This document shows positions 45,772 through 59,000 of a stretch of 64,000 nt of DNA, in pieces (positions within the stretch are counted from its first letter, which is position 1; every line of letters starts with the position of its first letter). Below the pieces are notes generated by a model. It made no database searches. It saw nothing but the letters and a program-made list of their open reading frames with translations, and was not told where the DNA came from. A program made the translations under genes and the position numbers. This DNA is from Astrocystis sublimbata (lineage: Eukaryota > Ascomycota > Sordariomycetes > Xylariales > Xylariaceae): NCBI GenBank assembly GCA_022453515.1, contig JAJNNY010000001.1, positions 1,364,001 to 1,428,000 on the forward strand. The letters are read 5' to 3'.

Positions 45772-48502
45772 ATGGAGTGAGTATTGCCTCATCCCCCACT
45801 GTCGCCCTCGACCATGGTTCGCTAACAAAATGCAACTCCAGTTCCTCTCCGCTCAGGAGTAACATGGACTCGGCCAACCGCGGTCTTGCGCCGAGGTCCA
45901 ATCGCAAGCGCTCCCGCGGCCAAGCCGATGCCTCATCCTCCGTCGCAGCCTCCAGTCCCATGCCCTCGTCTCCCCCTGCGTTCAACATCGCCCATGGCGG
46001 TGATGACGACGACGTCGACGACGACATGGAGGATGAGCCTGAGATCCAGGACGACCTCGAAGAGATGGACGAGATGGCCGAGGATGACGTCGATCTTTTC
46101 CGCGAGGGCTACGAACAGGATTACCTGGACAAGGACCAGAACGACGCCTATGAACAGATCGGCCTCGACGACGACGGCGATTATGCTGACCTTGATCCTG
46201 CCGAGCGACGGCGGCTAGAGGCCCAGCTCGACCGCAGAGATCGTCGAGTGCGAGCCCCCGCCGCTTTCCTCGACGACCCCGATGAGGGTGGCATGGTCGA
46301 CCTGACAGCCCAGCCCCGTCGCCGACGTCACCACTACGACGAGGATCCCGACGATGCCATGGACCAGGACATCATGGCCGAGGAACTGTCGCTCGAAGCC
46401 CTGCAAGACGTGAAGGCCTCGAGCTTGACCGACTGGGTCTCACAACCCGCCGTCCAGCGCACCATCAAGCGAGAGTTCAAGGCTTTCCTCACCGAATACA
46501 CCGACGAGAGTGGTTCTTCCGTCTATGGTAACCGTATTCGAACCCTGGGTGAGATCAACGCCGAGTCCCTCGAAGTCTCGTACGACCATCTGTCCTCGTC
46601 CAAGGCCATCCTTGCCTATTTCCTGGCCAATGCACCCCAGGAGATGCTTGCCTTGTTCGATCAGGTCGCGATGGACGTCGTTCTGCTCCACTACCCAGAC
46701 TACGAGCGCATCCACTCGGACATTCACGTCCGTATCTTCGACTTGCCCGTCCACTACACATTGCGCCAGCTGAGACAGTCGCACCTGAACTGCCTCGTCA
46801 GGGTTAGCGGCGTGGTTACTCGACGGACTGGCGTGTTCCCCCAGCTGATCTACATCAAGTTCGACTGCACCAAGTGCGGCGTCACGCTCGGTCCCTTCCA
46901 ACAAGAGTCCAACGCCGAGGTCAAGATCAAGTACTGCCAGAATTGCCAATCTCGTGGTCCCTTCATCGTCAACTCGGAGAAGACCATCTACCGGAACTAC
47001 CAAAAGCTCACGCTCCAGGAATCCCCGGGAACGGTGCCGGCCGGTCGTCTGCCTCGGACACGTGAAGTCATCCTACTCTGGGACCTTATCGACAAGGCCA
47101 AACCAGGGGAGGAAATCGAAGTCACGGGTATCTACCGGAACAACTACGACGCCCAGCTGAACAACCGCAATGGCTTCCCCGTCTTTGCCACTATACTCGA
47201 GGCCAACAACATTGTGAAGGCCCATGATCAACTCGCTGGCTTCAGGTTGACCGAAGAAGACGAGCAGAATATTCGCAAACTGTCCCGCGACCCTCAAATT
47301 GTGGACAAGATTGTCAGCTCGATAGCCCCGAGTATATATGGACACAACGACATCAAGACGGCCATCGCGCTCTCCCTGTTTGGTGGAGTCGCCAAGACGG
47401 CGAAGGGCTCTCATCATGTCCGTGGTGATATCAATGTGCTGCTCCTCGGTGATCCGGGAACAGCCAAGTCGCAGGTCCTCAAGTACGTAGAGAAGACGGC
47501 ACATCGTGCCGTCTTTGCCACGGGTCAGGGTGCCTCGGCCGTAGGTCTCACGGCTAGTGTCCGTCGAGACCCCCTTACGAGCGAATGGACCCTGGAAGGT
47601 GGCGCTCTGGTGCTTGCTGACAAAGGCACTTGTCTCATTGACGAGTTCGACAAGATGAACGACCAGGATCGGACATCGATCCACGAGGCCATGGAGCAGC
47701 AGACCATCTCCATATCCAAAGCCGGCATTGTGACGACTCTCCAAGCCCGCTGTGGCATCATCGCCGCCGCCAATCCTATAGGCGGCCGCTACAACTCCAC
47801 CATACCCTTCTCGGCCAACGTCGAGCTGACGGAACCCATCCTGTCGCGTTTCGATATCCTCTGCGTCGTACGAGACACTGTAGATCCCAGCGAGGATGAA
47901 CGGCTGGCTCGCTTCATTGTGGGGTCGCACAGCCGCAGCCACCCATCCACGCAGGGAGGCGCGGAGACTCAAGACGTGGAAGAGGATACCAACATGGCAC
48001 AGGAAAGCCAAGATACCCAGAAACAGGAGGGAGAGGTGCCACAGGAACTCCTACGCAAATACATCCTCTACGCGCGAGAGCACTGCCAACCGAAACTGCT
48101 TCACATGGACGAAGACAAGGTGGCGAGGTTGTTCGCCGATATGCGTCGAGAGTCGCTTGCCACGGGAGCCTACCCCATCACAGTACGTTCTTTACCCGTT
48201 CTAAAGCTAGATTGCGCTGTTCCCATATGCTGACTATGAGATCGCAGGTTCGTCATCTGGAAGCCATCATCCGTATCTCGGAGTCGTTCTGCCGCATGCG
48301 GCTTTCGGAGTACTGTTCGAGCCAGGACATCGACCGTGCGATTGCGGTGACGGTCGACAGCTTCGTGGGCAGCCAGAAGGTCAGCTGCAAGAAGGCGCTG
48401 GCGCGCGCGTTTGCCAAATACACGCTCGCTCGGCCCGGTACTACGAAGAAGAAGGCGGGAACATCGCAGTCTCAGGCAAGGACTGCAACCGCCGCAGCAT
48501 AG
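45772..48502 (+). CDS. MCM2: DNA replication licensing factor MCM2 (866 aa)
   Basis: Subunit of the Mcm2-7 replicative helicase. Exons read 45772-45776 (ATGGA), 45842-48182 and 48248-48502. The 5-nt first exon yields M-D-SSPLRSNMDSANRG; if it is not used, translation would start at the in-frame ATG at 45865. Domains: an acidic, disordered Mcm2-specific N-terminus with basic NRKRSRG, then OB fold with a C4 zinc finger (CTKCGVTLG...YCQNCQSRG). AAA+ motor: Walker A GDPGTAKSQ near 47450, Walker B CLIDEFDKMN, sensor 1 AAANPIGGRY and arginine finger LSRFDIL. The last exon, VRHLEAIIRISESF..., covers the lid and the winged-helix-side end. Length is normal for fungal MCM2. The last intron uses GTACGT...ATCGCAG. 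Confidence 0.95.
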
Positions 48503-49416
48503 AGCGGCGTGGGTAGTCGGTGTTGAAGAAAAGGGGTGGTTTGAGGCGTTTGGCGGGCGGGCGGTTTTGAATGATTTATGATGAAGGGATGAGAGGGAAA
48601 GTGAGACCATGTTAATTAGATGAAGAGGTCTGGGGCAGGGTCCCTGCTTTTGTGCTGGATGCCGTGTCCAACCTTATTTTGAGGGATGGTTGCCGGAGTT
48701 GTGGGAGTTGGCCGTTCTTTTTTGAGACGATGATATAATCACCTGGGATAGTATGCCGAATTATTGTCTTCCTAATCAAGACTTGATTTGTAGGTATAGA
48801 TGCTATCGGGGACAATTCTGATATATATGAAAGGGATAGTAAAAGATTCGAGCATTTTTAACTTTGAATGTGTTATTCTACGTTTAGTTATACGTTGCTC
48901 CCTACTAGTAGTGTGCTAAGTACTTAATGTACCTGCGCAGGTACATAGGTAGGCAGCTACTTTAAACTTACAAGCATGTATATGGGGGAGCAAGGAAGAC
49001 TTCGGGTTGTTTTAACAATGGCCCCGGAGAGGTTGCGTCTACTTTTTTTACAAGACTCTCTTATGTTCAAGTAACGTTTAGTCAAATTTTGATCACTCGT
49101 TTGTGTCTTACACCTCATTCGAGAAATAAATATTGGAAAGCTCACGTTCATGGTTAACAGCTGAGCAGTAAAGGCCCTCTAGTGGACCCATTTATTTAAA
49201 GATACCTGAGGCGGTACCTGAGGTGCTGAGGTAGGACGATACCTAGGAGGATGTACCTGGCTGGGTACTTTCGAGCCCGCAACCACATCAACATTCACAT
49301 CAACATTAACATCAACCACACACTGTGCCCGGCCACCAAAACACCGAGTCCGATCTGCATTCGCCACTTGATAAATCCCACACACCCACGAGGAAGACAA
49401 AGCGAAAGAATCAGCC
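48503..49416. other. Intergenic region, no gene supported
   Basis: About 0.9 kb between two plus-strand genes; AT-rich with TAGGTAGG and TACCTGAGG motifs near 48940-49260. Confidence 0.45.
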
Positions 49417-50494
49417 ATGATGCAGGGGAACGGCGCCGGCGCTGCTGCTGCGGCTGCTGCGGCGGCGGCGGGTGCCATGGCCATCGGACCTACGCCCGCC
49501 GGCCACCAGGCCGAGCTCAACATCATATACAGCATGGTGGACGAGTTGTCGCGTCAGCTCGCCGACAACCGACGCGTCACAGAGGAGATCGTCTCCGGAC
49601 TGGGACGCGTAAGGAATAAAGCTCGCGAGCGCGGACTTGCAAACGATGAGCTGCTGGGCGAGGCCACCGAGGAGCTGTTCGGTGCGTACACCCTACTCCC
49701 CCTTCTGTGCCCTGGCTTCGGAAATGAGAGATACAACTAGACAGCCAATAGAGAGCACAAGGCTAACTACGATGCCACGTCGTTATACTGCAGCCCAAGA
49801 ACCAAACCTCGAAGCCATGGTGTCCATCCTGACCGAGTCCCTCGACCGCGCGAAACAGTCCCGCGACGCCAACTTCACCCTCCTCGCTACGTACGCCAAG
49901 GTGTTCGAGGGCGTCATCAACCAGTTCCACGCGTACAAGCAAAAACATGTGGCCGATATCGCCCAATGGCACCGATCATACCGTTCACAGCTCGCCGAGG
50001 CGCGCGCCGAGAACTGCCGACTGCGCGAGCAGATGTGGGAGGTCCAAGAACACGCTTCACACGCCGACACCATGCTGCGCGAGTTCCGCAAGAAATTCGA
50101 CGAGGACGAGTCCCGGTGGGATAAGAGAGTGCGTGACAGGGCCATGAAGCAGGAATTGCGCTTCTGGAAACGCCTCGCCATGCCCGAGATCGACGACGAC
50201 GAGCCCGACTTCTGGAGCGACGACGACGATCTCGTGGATCCCGTGGAGAAGGAACGTCTGAGGAAGGTCGAGCTGGAGGTCGCCGAGCACGCGCTTGCTG
50301 ATGAGATGGGTAGCGCCAGCAGTCAGCAGAGCGAGGACTCCGAGGGCGACAGCGCCGAGCTGACGGCCGCGCCGCATCAACCACAGCCTCAACACCCCTT
50401 GGGTGGCGTCGCTATGCAGAGGAGTCATAACCAGGACGGGAGCTCGACCCCGGCCCCGCCGTCGAGACCGCCGAGTACGGGAAGTACGGGTTAG
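49417..50494 (+). CDS. Conserved coiled-coil protein of unknown function (321 aa)
   Basis: Exons 49417-49681 and 49794-50494 join as ...ATEELF-A-QEPNLEAMVSILTESL. A polyalanine tract (residues 9-18) precedes the first helix, AELNIIYSMVDELSRQLADNRRVTEEIVSGLGRVR. A long helical stretch follows (about 95-235: LEAMVSILTESLDRAKQSRDANFTLL..., QWHRSYRSQLAEARAENCRLREQMWEVQEHA...). Near residue 220 a conserved-looking RFWKRLAMPEIDDDEPDFWSDDDD passes into an acidic segment and a disordered Ser/Pro tail. The pattern suggests a structural or scaffolding coiled-coil protein; I do not recognise the family and propose no function. In-frame MM at the start leaves either Met possible. Confidence 0.75.
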
Positions 50495-53400
50495 AAAACA
50501 CCGACTTTGGGATTTCGGTCTCTGGCTCGATAGCTGGCCTGAATCAATCTACTGCGTTGCGAGCGTACTACAAACATGAGCTACACGAACTACGAATGAT
50601 GCCTTTTACGTATTGCTCTACAATTCGTGGCATTACTTCAAGCGATGAAGGTGTCTGTATAGGACTTTCAAAGGCAGCGTTGTCAGCTACTATGGGGTAT
50701 ATGATGAGACACGACTACTAGAACTCAGGGTTGAGTAAGGGGGATGGTACAGCGCATTCGCCAGGACGAAAATCTTGGTCTCAGTCGCAATGAGATAAGC
50801 TAAGCTGTGCTCCTCCGTATATGCTGGCTACGGGACTCTAGTTCATTGCACAACGGCTCAGCGCGAAATTCTACATATAAAAGATACCCCATTCCTCTTG
50901 CTGCGTTCGCTGTCCACTGGGAAACTATCAGGAACCATCCGCCTAGGAAACATCTAGGTATGGAGCTTCACAACACAAACCCACCCCCAGTGTGTTTAGG
51001 ATTGTTGGGCGCATCGTCAATAAGAATCGTCGAGCAGTCTTGAGGCATTTGCTGAAGAGCTGCAAGCTTTATAACAACATACGTTCTAGTACACACTAGA
51101 GCGCAGACGTTACAATGACAAATAGACATATGAACAGCGTGTATTCCTTACCTGCTGTCTGAATACACATGACAAAAGCGTTCGTCTCACTTAACTTAAT
51201 TTCCCCACATCTAATGGCAAGTTCGTGTAGGGCACACTGCGAGAGAAGCCAGTAACCCAGCGAAATGGCATTAATGTATGTGAATTGCGGTGTAGAAGCA
51301 AGGGCAGTGCGAATACGGGCTACATCGTTGCATGACAGCCTATTCCTTACCAATGGCAGTTGCCTCTCAGCACAGATTCCCTCGCTGCTATACTAAAAGG
51401 GGGTGAAAGTCTGGGTGACAACATCAAGACTGCTTTGCTTTCACGTTTCGCATAGGCAGTGTAAACACGAGCATTCCTCCTCCGTACCCGAGCGGCCCAA
51501 TACTACCTGACCAGCCACTGTGAGTATGGGGTCGTGATGTCTGATAAGTAACAGTAACGAGTGGGGGGTTTCCTAGAAACAGAAAAACCGGCTTGCAGAA
51601 AACGATTGGGGTAAGCCCAACAGATTCAACCCACGGGCTTCTCGTACTTGGTGCGGGTATGCCCGTTTATGGATATGTTATGTATGTCACCGGTCGAAAA
51701 GGGGTAATGTGTCAACGGGGACAGGGGAGGTACCTGTATACTATGCGGTTCAAACCCTCGAGATTGGATGAGGGAGAGACGATCGCTGGAACTGAACTAG
51801 GTTCAACCCTAATCCTAGATGACATGTACATCAAACTGCTGCATGTAGGGTCGAGTGTAAGGAAATGAGTGGCATGGCGTGGCCACGTGCGTGCGGAGTG
51901 TCTGGAACTGGTGAGGACAGATCTAGATTAGGCGGCTCGCCACGCTGGTTCGGCACTGGAGCGGGATGTTGCATTCCTATGCCCCATTCTAGACCGTGCC
52001 ATGCTATTCCCGCCGCCTCAATTTTCAGCTGGGCTATTCTCTTGAAGGCTAGGCCTTCCATAGGCCACACCTTACACATAGCGGGATATCGTCGTGTTCA
52101 AAGGCAATACAGGAGGCGAGGGGACATTAATTTTCGAGATGTAAGCTATAAGTGAAGTGTCATACTAGAAATATGTGAGCAATATATTGGGATCTTGCAA
52201 GCACAGTGACAAGCTACAATAAAACCGATAGACGAAGGAGCGGGAGGATGGTCTCGGTTCGGTTCGATAGGAACATAGAGAAATCTGGAAGGAGTAAACT
52301 TATTGCTATTTTCTGATCCCAGCGAATAAACTACCATTAAACCAAGTAAAATGTCACTGATGTAAACCTGGAGAATCATATGCATGGGATTACACGCAAA
52401 CACTGTTCATGTGAGACTATTGCCTTCCAAACTCGGCTGAGCATTCCGGAGATCAAGCTTGACTTTCGTTAGAACTGTAAGCTACTGTTTCTAACTAGTA
52501 GTATACATCTATTTTTAATATCTAAAAACAAGTATTCCTGTCACAATTGCTGTAACGACTCGTTTCTAATAGTGAGCCCAGCTTTATAGCCTACACCTCG
52601 AAGTCTCCCAAACGATCTCACAGCAGCACAAGTTTGACTGGTGCTACGTGGGCAGACTAGCTAGGATGCGCAGCTTAGATGACGCAGTCGCAATCGGTTG
52701 AACCGCTGAAATAATGCAATCTCACTACTTGTTATGTTCTCTTCTTACCAATGGCCTAGGTTCATGCTGATGGTTCTTGTTGACTTCACATAAGCGGGAC
52801 GAGAAGGTACTGTACCCGCTATAGACTTAACATAAGATCCCGCAGAGCCTAAGCGTGCATGCTTGTGACGAGTTGCCGAGATGGTTACATTAGAGGCCTT
52901 GCTTTCACATGAGAGAAAGAGGAAGGCGAGTAGGTAATCAAAAGTCAATGAGTCTGACGAGATGCCAAGTACTTAGCATCTGTCACCAACGACCCCGTGC
53001 GCTAAAGCCTGCTTAGTCCCTTTGAATGCCGGCGCCCAAGCTGCCAAGCATCAAATCCACCTCCCTTGTTGTCTCTAGGGTCAGCTCGGCGCTGGAACCG
53101 AAGTGCGGGGGAAAGTCTTGACTAGACGACGCGAGAGGTTGTTGTATTTTTTGCGATTTTTTATTCTTTCGTATCATCTGACGTCTGATCTGACATATGC
53201 GGGTTCCTCTGCGGGTTTTCACCGTCAAAGAGCGTGCAGGAGAAGGCGGGTGGATCAGCTCTATATGATCGGTTGTATACCATCCATTAGGAAGGCCCTT
53301 GCCAGGAAGTTTTCCGTCATCTCAGGTCTAAGTATTGATTGAACGAATTGATGTGGCTGGCTATTATTGGAGTGAGGAGAAGCTCCAAATCTCTAAATCT

Positions 53401-55256
53401 CTAAAGCTTCTTGTCTCTTTGAATTTCTTTGAGCAACGAAGCTAAGCTTCGGTAGTTGAACGGCTTTGTTGCTAACACGCATGTTGATGTCAGAACCTTC
53501 GTCTCTTCTTGTTGCTTCCTCATCCCAACTCCCCTAGACTGTGCCATTTGCCTCCCGTCCACGATCATTGGTGATCCCGTCACCCCGTGTGCATGGTTGC
53601 AAGAGCCACGACCCTCGGCATCCAAAAATCACTCGTTCGAGGTTCGGGTCGAGGCAAGTGAGAGACAGCAGGGCAGCATCCCTACACACAAAGCCGGGCC
53701 CCGCGTTACACTCGGTGGACCTTGTGATCGGCAAATCATGAGCCCGTTTCCAGCGTAGTGTCATGTCGTTCTCTTGTCTTCGCATCTTCTGCTCCTCTTG
53801 CTACTCAGCTCGTCACAAGCACGGATTTGTCAGTTCAGACAGATCAAAGCCGTGATACGAATCGCTGCGTTCTCACTCCCGATTTGGTGACGGTCGTCGG
53901 GTCCGTCTCTGATCTCATGCGTCGTTATAAAAACTCCCGCTCCAATATCCAATTATCCCCGGCGCTAACATCGGATTGTTTCTCGTGCTCTCAGATCCTG
54001 GCCCCACGCTCGAACCCCACGAATACATGGGTCAGACTCAGCCAAGGGCACATTATGGGGCCTGTCGTTACATTGAAATGCAGATGCGGACGGTGTGAAA
54101 AAGTGTCGACAAAAAGAACACCGCGTTGCATGCCGACCTTCCCATTCATACGTACAGGACGTGATCGATACTGCGTAACCATAGCCGGGACTATCCATCT
54201 CCGAACGTGACCGGCCCAGCCCACATGAGCCTCTTGCATCACACATCCACTCGAGCCACTCTGTACATGCGCGCCTCAAAGCCAAGATCGCTAGAACATG
54301 GCTACCGTAGCTTCGACGCTTTGTCTGCCCCGGTAGCTGGGAATCAGATCCTCTTCGAATTCGGACCGGTACTCCGCTCATGGCACGTTTACACTCTCAA
54401 GTCATAGCGACCGAATGTGACCTTGAACATGAGTAGTCCCAAGAACACGGGCCAGGAACAATCTTATGACGGTAACTTGGTGGGTACCTACTGACTAGAG
54501 GCTATCTCACCTACCTAGCGAGCCTAGGTATGTAAGCACCCCTTATGAGATTGCCGGTAAGCTCATTCACACCCTACTAGTCCGTTAGGGCAGTTGGCTT
54601 CGAAGTGAGGGAAGTGACCAAGTCACTCTACCACCGACTACCTAGCTCGGACTACCTCTGAGTTACCCGAAACTGCAGATCTCATGTGTACTTACGCCTA
54701 GTCAATGTGCTCACTTTACATACAGACGAATTCGACTCGATAGTTAAGTGGATGGGTACCTGCTTGGCTCCAAGCAACCCCCTTGCCAACATTGCCTGTG
54801 CCGCTGACCGCAGCTTGTGGCCCAGCCTGACAGCCATCTTGGTCCCGAATTCACGATGTCGTTCTTAGCCTCGAATGTTCCAAGCTCCTCGGCCCCAGTC
54901 ATGACGATGGCCTAGCTCTGCATCCCCGTGATGGTGCATCTCAAGTCCACTAGGACCCCAATATCCCCGCCTATGTCTTATAGTAGACGTCTTGTACCGA
55001 GCCTACCTTTGGAGACATCCTAGTAGCCTACTATGCAAGGTCTAATGCATCATCCTAACATACGGTGTGTCCCCGATCACTCGACCACCTTGCCAAGTAC
55101 TACGATGTGATGTTTGCGGCTGCCAGTGCGAATAGTGCCATGATTCTCCTCATCTGGGACAGGGAAGGTGGGAGGAGACGCTTTCAGCATGGGATGCGGA
55201 GAATCCCACGACGCATGGTTCTCTGGAATGCGGAATTTTATTCCCATTCCTTTGTC
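50495..55256. other. 4.8-kb gene-poor region
   Basis: No defensible coding sequence on either strand. The longest ORF, 53758-54210 on the plus strand (about 150 codons), has no recognisable domain, no signal peptide and no conserved composition. TAGGTAGG-type motifs occur near 54490-54535. A decayed mobile element or long regulatory region is possible, but no terminal repeats were found. Confidence 0.4.
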
Positions 55257-55263
55257 TATATAA
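55257..55263 (+). promoter_or_regulatory. TATA-like element upstream of the GH2 gene
   Basis: TATATAA lies about 165 bp before the GH2 start codon. Confidence 0.3.
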
Positions 55264-55426
55264 GTAGATATAGGTAGCCCGAGGGAACCATGGGATACGT
55301 GAGACACTGTCTATCCGCTTCTTAAGCGCCAATTCCAAAGATATTTGGCCTGCGGTGTGTCCCTCGACCTGCTGCTATCCTACCTCATCCCAGTTGGCAT
55401 CGTTCTAGCAAATAGAAAGAGTCACA

Positions 55427-57966
55427 ATGAGGGCTGCTCTGTTGGGATTGTTGTCCCTCGGCTCGTCTGCCTTGGGCTACGAAGTCAAGGTTGGCATTCT
55501 TCTATACCCTCATGGGCGTGCCTTCCACAAGCTAACTGTATAACATAGACACCTCCGTTGGACACAGATTGGACCTACAAAGTAGGAACCAATCCGTGGC
55601 CTGAGTATCCTCGACCGCAGCTTCAGCGAGACCGCTGGCAAAGCCTCAACGGCGTATGGCAGTTCGGCGAGGGAAAGTCTGCGCCTGGCTACCCTAATGG
55701 TCAAGATGTTCTTGTACCTTCGTGCATCGAGGTGAGATTCCAGCCTAAGATCATGCTCTGAGCCTACCACCGTCGTATAATCCCATCACTAACTAACCTC
55801 TATCTCAACAGAGTGCTCTCTCGGGTGTCATGGAGAATCATATTAACTCTTGGTTCTCTCGGGACTTCAAACTGTCGAAAGATTTAAACTTTAACCGAGA
55901 CCACCGAAAGATAATGCTCAACTTTGAGGCCGTCGACTACCAAGCAACTGTCTATGTCAACGACAAGCTTGCGGGAAACAACACCGGTGGATACTGGAGA
56001 TTCTCGTTCGATATCTCCAACCTTCTTCACGGTGGCGTCAACACATTGCGTGTGGACGTCGTTGACCCCACCGATGGGCCAGGTGAGCCTTGCGATCCTA
56101 CACCATCGCAAATATCTCTCATACTGACTGTAATACTCAGGGATCAGCATTCCCCTTGGCAAACAGACTCTCCACCCTTCCCACATCTTTTACACTCCCT
56201 GCTCGGGAATCTGGCAAAGTGTGAGTGACCTTGAGAATATCGCGGCTTCCTGAAAAGTGGCGAGTTCGCTCTTGTCAGCACTGATGCTAATTTCTCTATA
56301 GGTGTGGCTAGAATCCGTGCCCGTAGAGCACATTACACAACTTGATGTTGCTGCTGGCATGGACGGCACTGGTAAGTTGACTGAGGACCAAACTCATCGC
56401 TGCTTCGTTACTGACATGTGATTTGCAAGTCGACGTAACTGTCACAACTAGCGAAAATTCGCATGACAACGTCAAGGTCACCGTTTGGGATGACAGTGGA
56501 AAGGACGTTGCAACGGGACACGGCAAGGCCAACAAGCCTTTTACTTTCAAGGTGGCTTCGCCAGAGCTTTGGTCACCAGACAGCCCTACGCTGTACGTAT
56601 TCAGGATGATTCCCAAAACACCGATCAAGCCGGCTAATATGGGCACAGATACAACCTGACAGTCAACGTTGGGCATGATGAGGTCAAATCATACACCGGA
56701 TTCCGAACCATTGAGTCTGGCGAGATCGACGGCATCAAGCGCCCATTGGTCAACGGCAAGTTCTTCTTCCAGTTCGGCACCCTGGACCAGGGATTCTGGC
56801 CCGATGGAATTCACACCCCACCGAACTACGAAGCCATGACCTACGACCTCAAGCAGCTCAAGGCTCTCGGCTTCAACATGCTTCGGAAGCACATCAAGGT
56901 CGAGCCCGACCTGTTCTACCGTGCCTGCGACGAGCTCGGCTTGCTGCTGATCCAGGATATGCCAGCCATGCCGGCCGACCGCCTGCCCAACCCTGAGCAG
57001 CAGAAGGAGTGGGAACGTCAGCTTGACATTCTCATCACCGAGCACAGAAACTACCCTAGCATCTACACTTGGGTATGTCTCTCCTTCCATCCGAGTATGA
57101 AAGTCTGGAACTAACAACTGCGAAGATCATCTACAACGAAGGCTGGGGTCAGCTTAGGGATACTTACTTCCCCGAAGACCATCTGACTACACGCGTTAAG
57201 GAGCTCGACCCTACTAGACTGGTTGACTCTACATCTGGCTGGCACGACCACGGGTTCGGCGACTGGCACGACAACCACCACTATGCCAACCCTCAGTGCG
57301 GATCACCTTGTGAGTTTTGATTCAATACTCTGCATGACTGACACCTATTTGAGACTTACTGACTCTGATAATTACAGTCTACTCCACTCAATCCACCCCC
57401 TACGACCACAAGCGCATCGCCATCCAGGGCGAGTTCGGTGGTATCGGTCAAAATGTGTCCATTGAACATCTCTGGAATGTCCAGGCGGCGATCGACACCA
57501 TCAACGGGACTTACGAGATCGACGAGACCATCGAAGCCTGGAACTACCGTGGCCACCTTCTGTTGGATGAGCTGAGGGATCAGGTCGAATACTTCGCCGT
57601 AAGTACTTTCCAACCTACTTCTTGAGGGATTCAATATCACTTTATGCGAAACCCTACGCCTCACAATTCAAAACCCTCTCATGCCAATATCAAATAATGC
57701 CAATAACTGACCTCGAATGTGTTATCTATAGTGCTCAGCTGCCATCTGGACGTAAGTAGCATTCTCATGCACCAACGAATGAGCTTCTGCTAACATTATT
57801 TCCCAGTCAAACCACCGATGTGGAGGGTGAAGTCAACGGTCTATTGACCTACGACCGTCGGATCCTTCGTCCTGACGTCAAGCAGTGGAAAGCTGACATC
57901 CAAGCACTCAAGGATGCAGCACAGAAGAAACATAGCGGAGTGCCGCCGAAATTCAGTGAACTGTGA
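55427..57966 (+). CDS. Secreted glycoside hydrolase family 2 enzyme (612 aa, 11 exons)
   Basis: Exons: 55427-55489, 55549-55731, 55812-56082, 56141-56220, 56302-56371, 56430-56592, 56649-57072, 57126-57309, 57378-57598, 57732-57751 and 57807-57966; all junctions keep frame. A signal peptide MRAALLGLLSLGSSALG is followed by a jelly-roll sugar-binding domain (WQSLNGVWQFGEG...VLVPSCIE...WFSRDFKL...FEAVDYQATVYVNDKLAG), an immunoglobulin-like domain and a TIM barrel. Candidate catalytic residues are acid/base E423 in IIYNEGWGQ and nucleophile E498 in IQGEFGG. GH2 includes beta-galactosidases, beta-mannosidases and glucuronidases; specificity is not clear, and the protein is short for the family. 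The exon 1 donor reads GTTGGC, not a usual fungal donor, and exon 10 has only 20 nt. Confidence 0.9.
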
Positions 57967-59000
57967 ACTGCAGGGGGCACAAATCGCCCTGGGAGGTAAT
58001 TAGGGAAACAGTATCTAGCAAGGGTTTAATAATTCGATATACTCCCGTATAATACAATCAATATATTGCCCCAACTTGTTTTGGCGCAAGCCACATCGAA
58101 CTTGATCTGAAACTTTCTTTTGCTGTTTAATTGAAGATTTAGCATCCTGTTCTGGGAAAAACTACTAGTCGGTATTTCAAACATAGTGGGACGTTAGTTC
58201 CGCCTCTAGAGGGAAACTTTTTTCTTTTAAGATTCCCATCGCGCAGCATCTCAGGCACGAGTCGCAAGACTAGACTAAGGGAAGGATAGCGTTTGACGGC
58301 CTGTTGCTTTTTCGTGCTTCCCTTTGAGCCCAATCATTGTCGATGATTGACTGGCGTCCCGCTAAGATGCGTGTCTTGGGTAGCAAGGGTAAGTAAGTAA
58401 GTACACAATCGCGGCTATTGGGTCCAACGCCTGGTTAGTCTCAGATCCGTGCGCGCCATCAGACAATGTCTCGCGGAACATTAAACGGACGAGGGATCGA
58501 TAGCATGTTGTCTTTAAAAGCACCAGATGCACGCAATGAGTTGATTATCTATCAATATCAATCCATTGAACATTGGATTTCACACAATGCTGTGGTCTAT
58601 GTACCCTGGCGACTCCGAGCCTGGCACCCCGGCACCTAGAGGTGGAGGGAAACCGTGCACTCAATGTACTACCTACATAGTAGTAGGCAGCAAGAATCTG
58701 GGCCCAAACGGGGCGACATCACCTGAATCGCAATCTCCAGCACATAGCCCCTTTTCGCTTGACGAAAGCTTCTTCAATGGGTTGCCACTGGCACAGGCGG
58801 CACAGGTATATGTAACGTTCACCTTGCTACAAGGAACGTCGTCGCCTTTATTCTCATATAACTAAACTAATATTCAATATCTGTGATCCACTGCAGCTGA
58901 AGTTTGCGTGACACCACCACACCATCTGCTCTGTTGCAACTTGCACCCATCTCAACACGTAACATAGGTATCTACTTAGATCAGATCCTCACTGCACACC
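57967..59000. other. Intergenic region, no gene supported
   Basis: About 1 kb between two plus-strand genes, holding the GH2 3' UTR and the promoter of the next gene. Confidence 0.45.

Noticed and set aside
53758..54210. 150-codon plus-strand ORF
   Set aside because: No domain, signal peptide or typical codon pattern; the antisense frame is equally open over much of the length.
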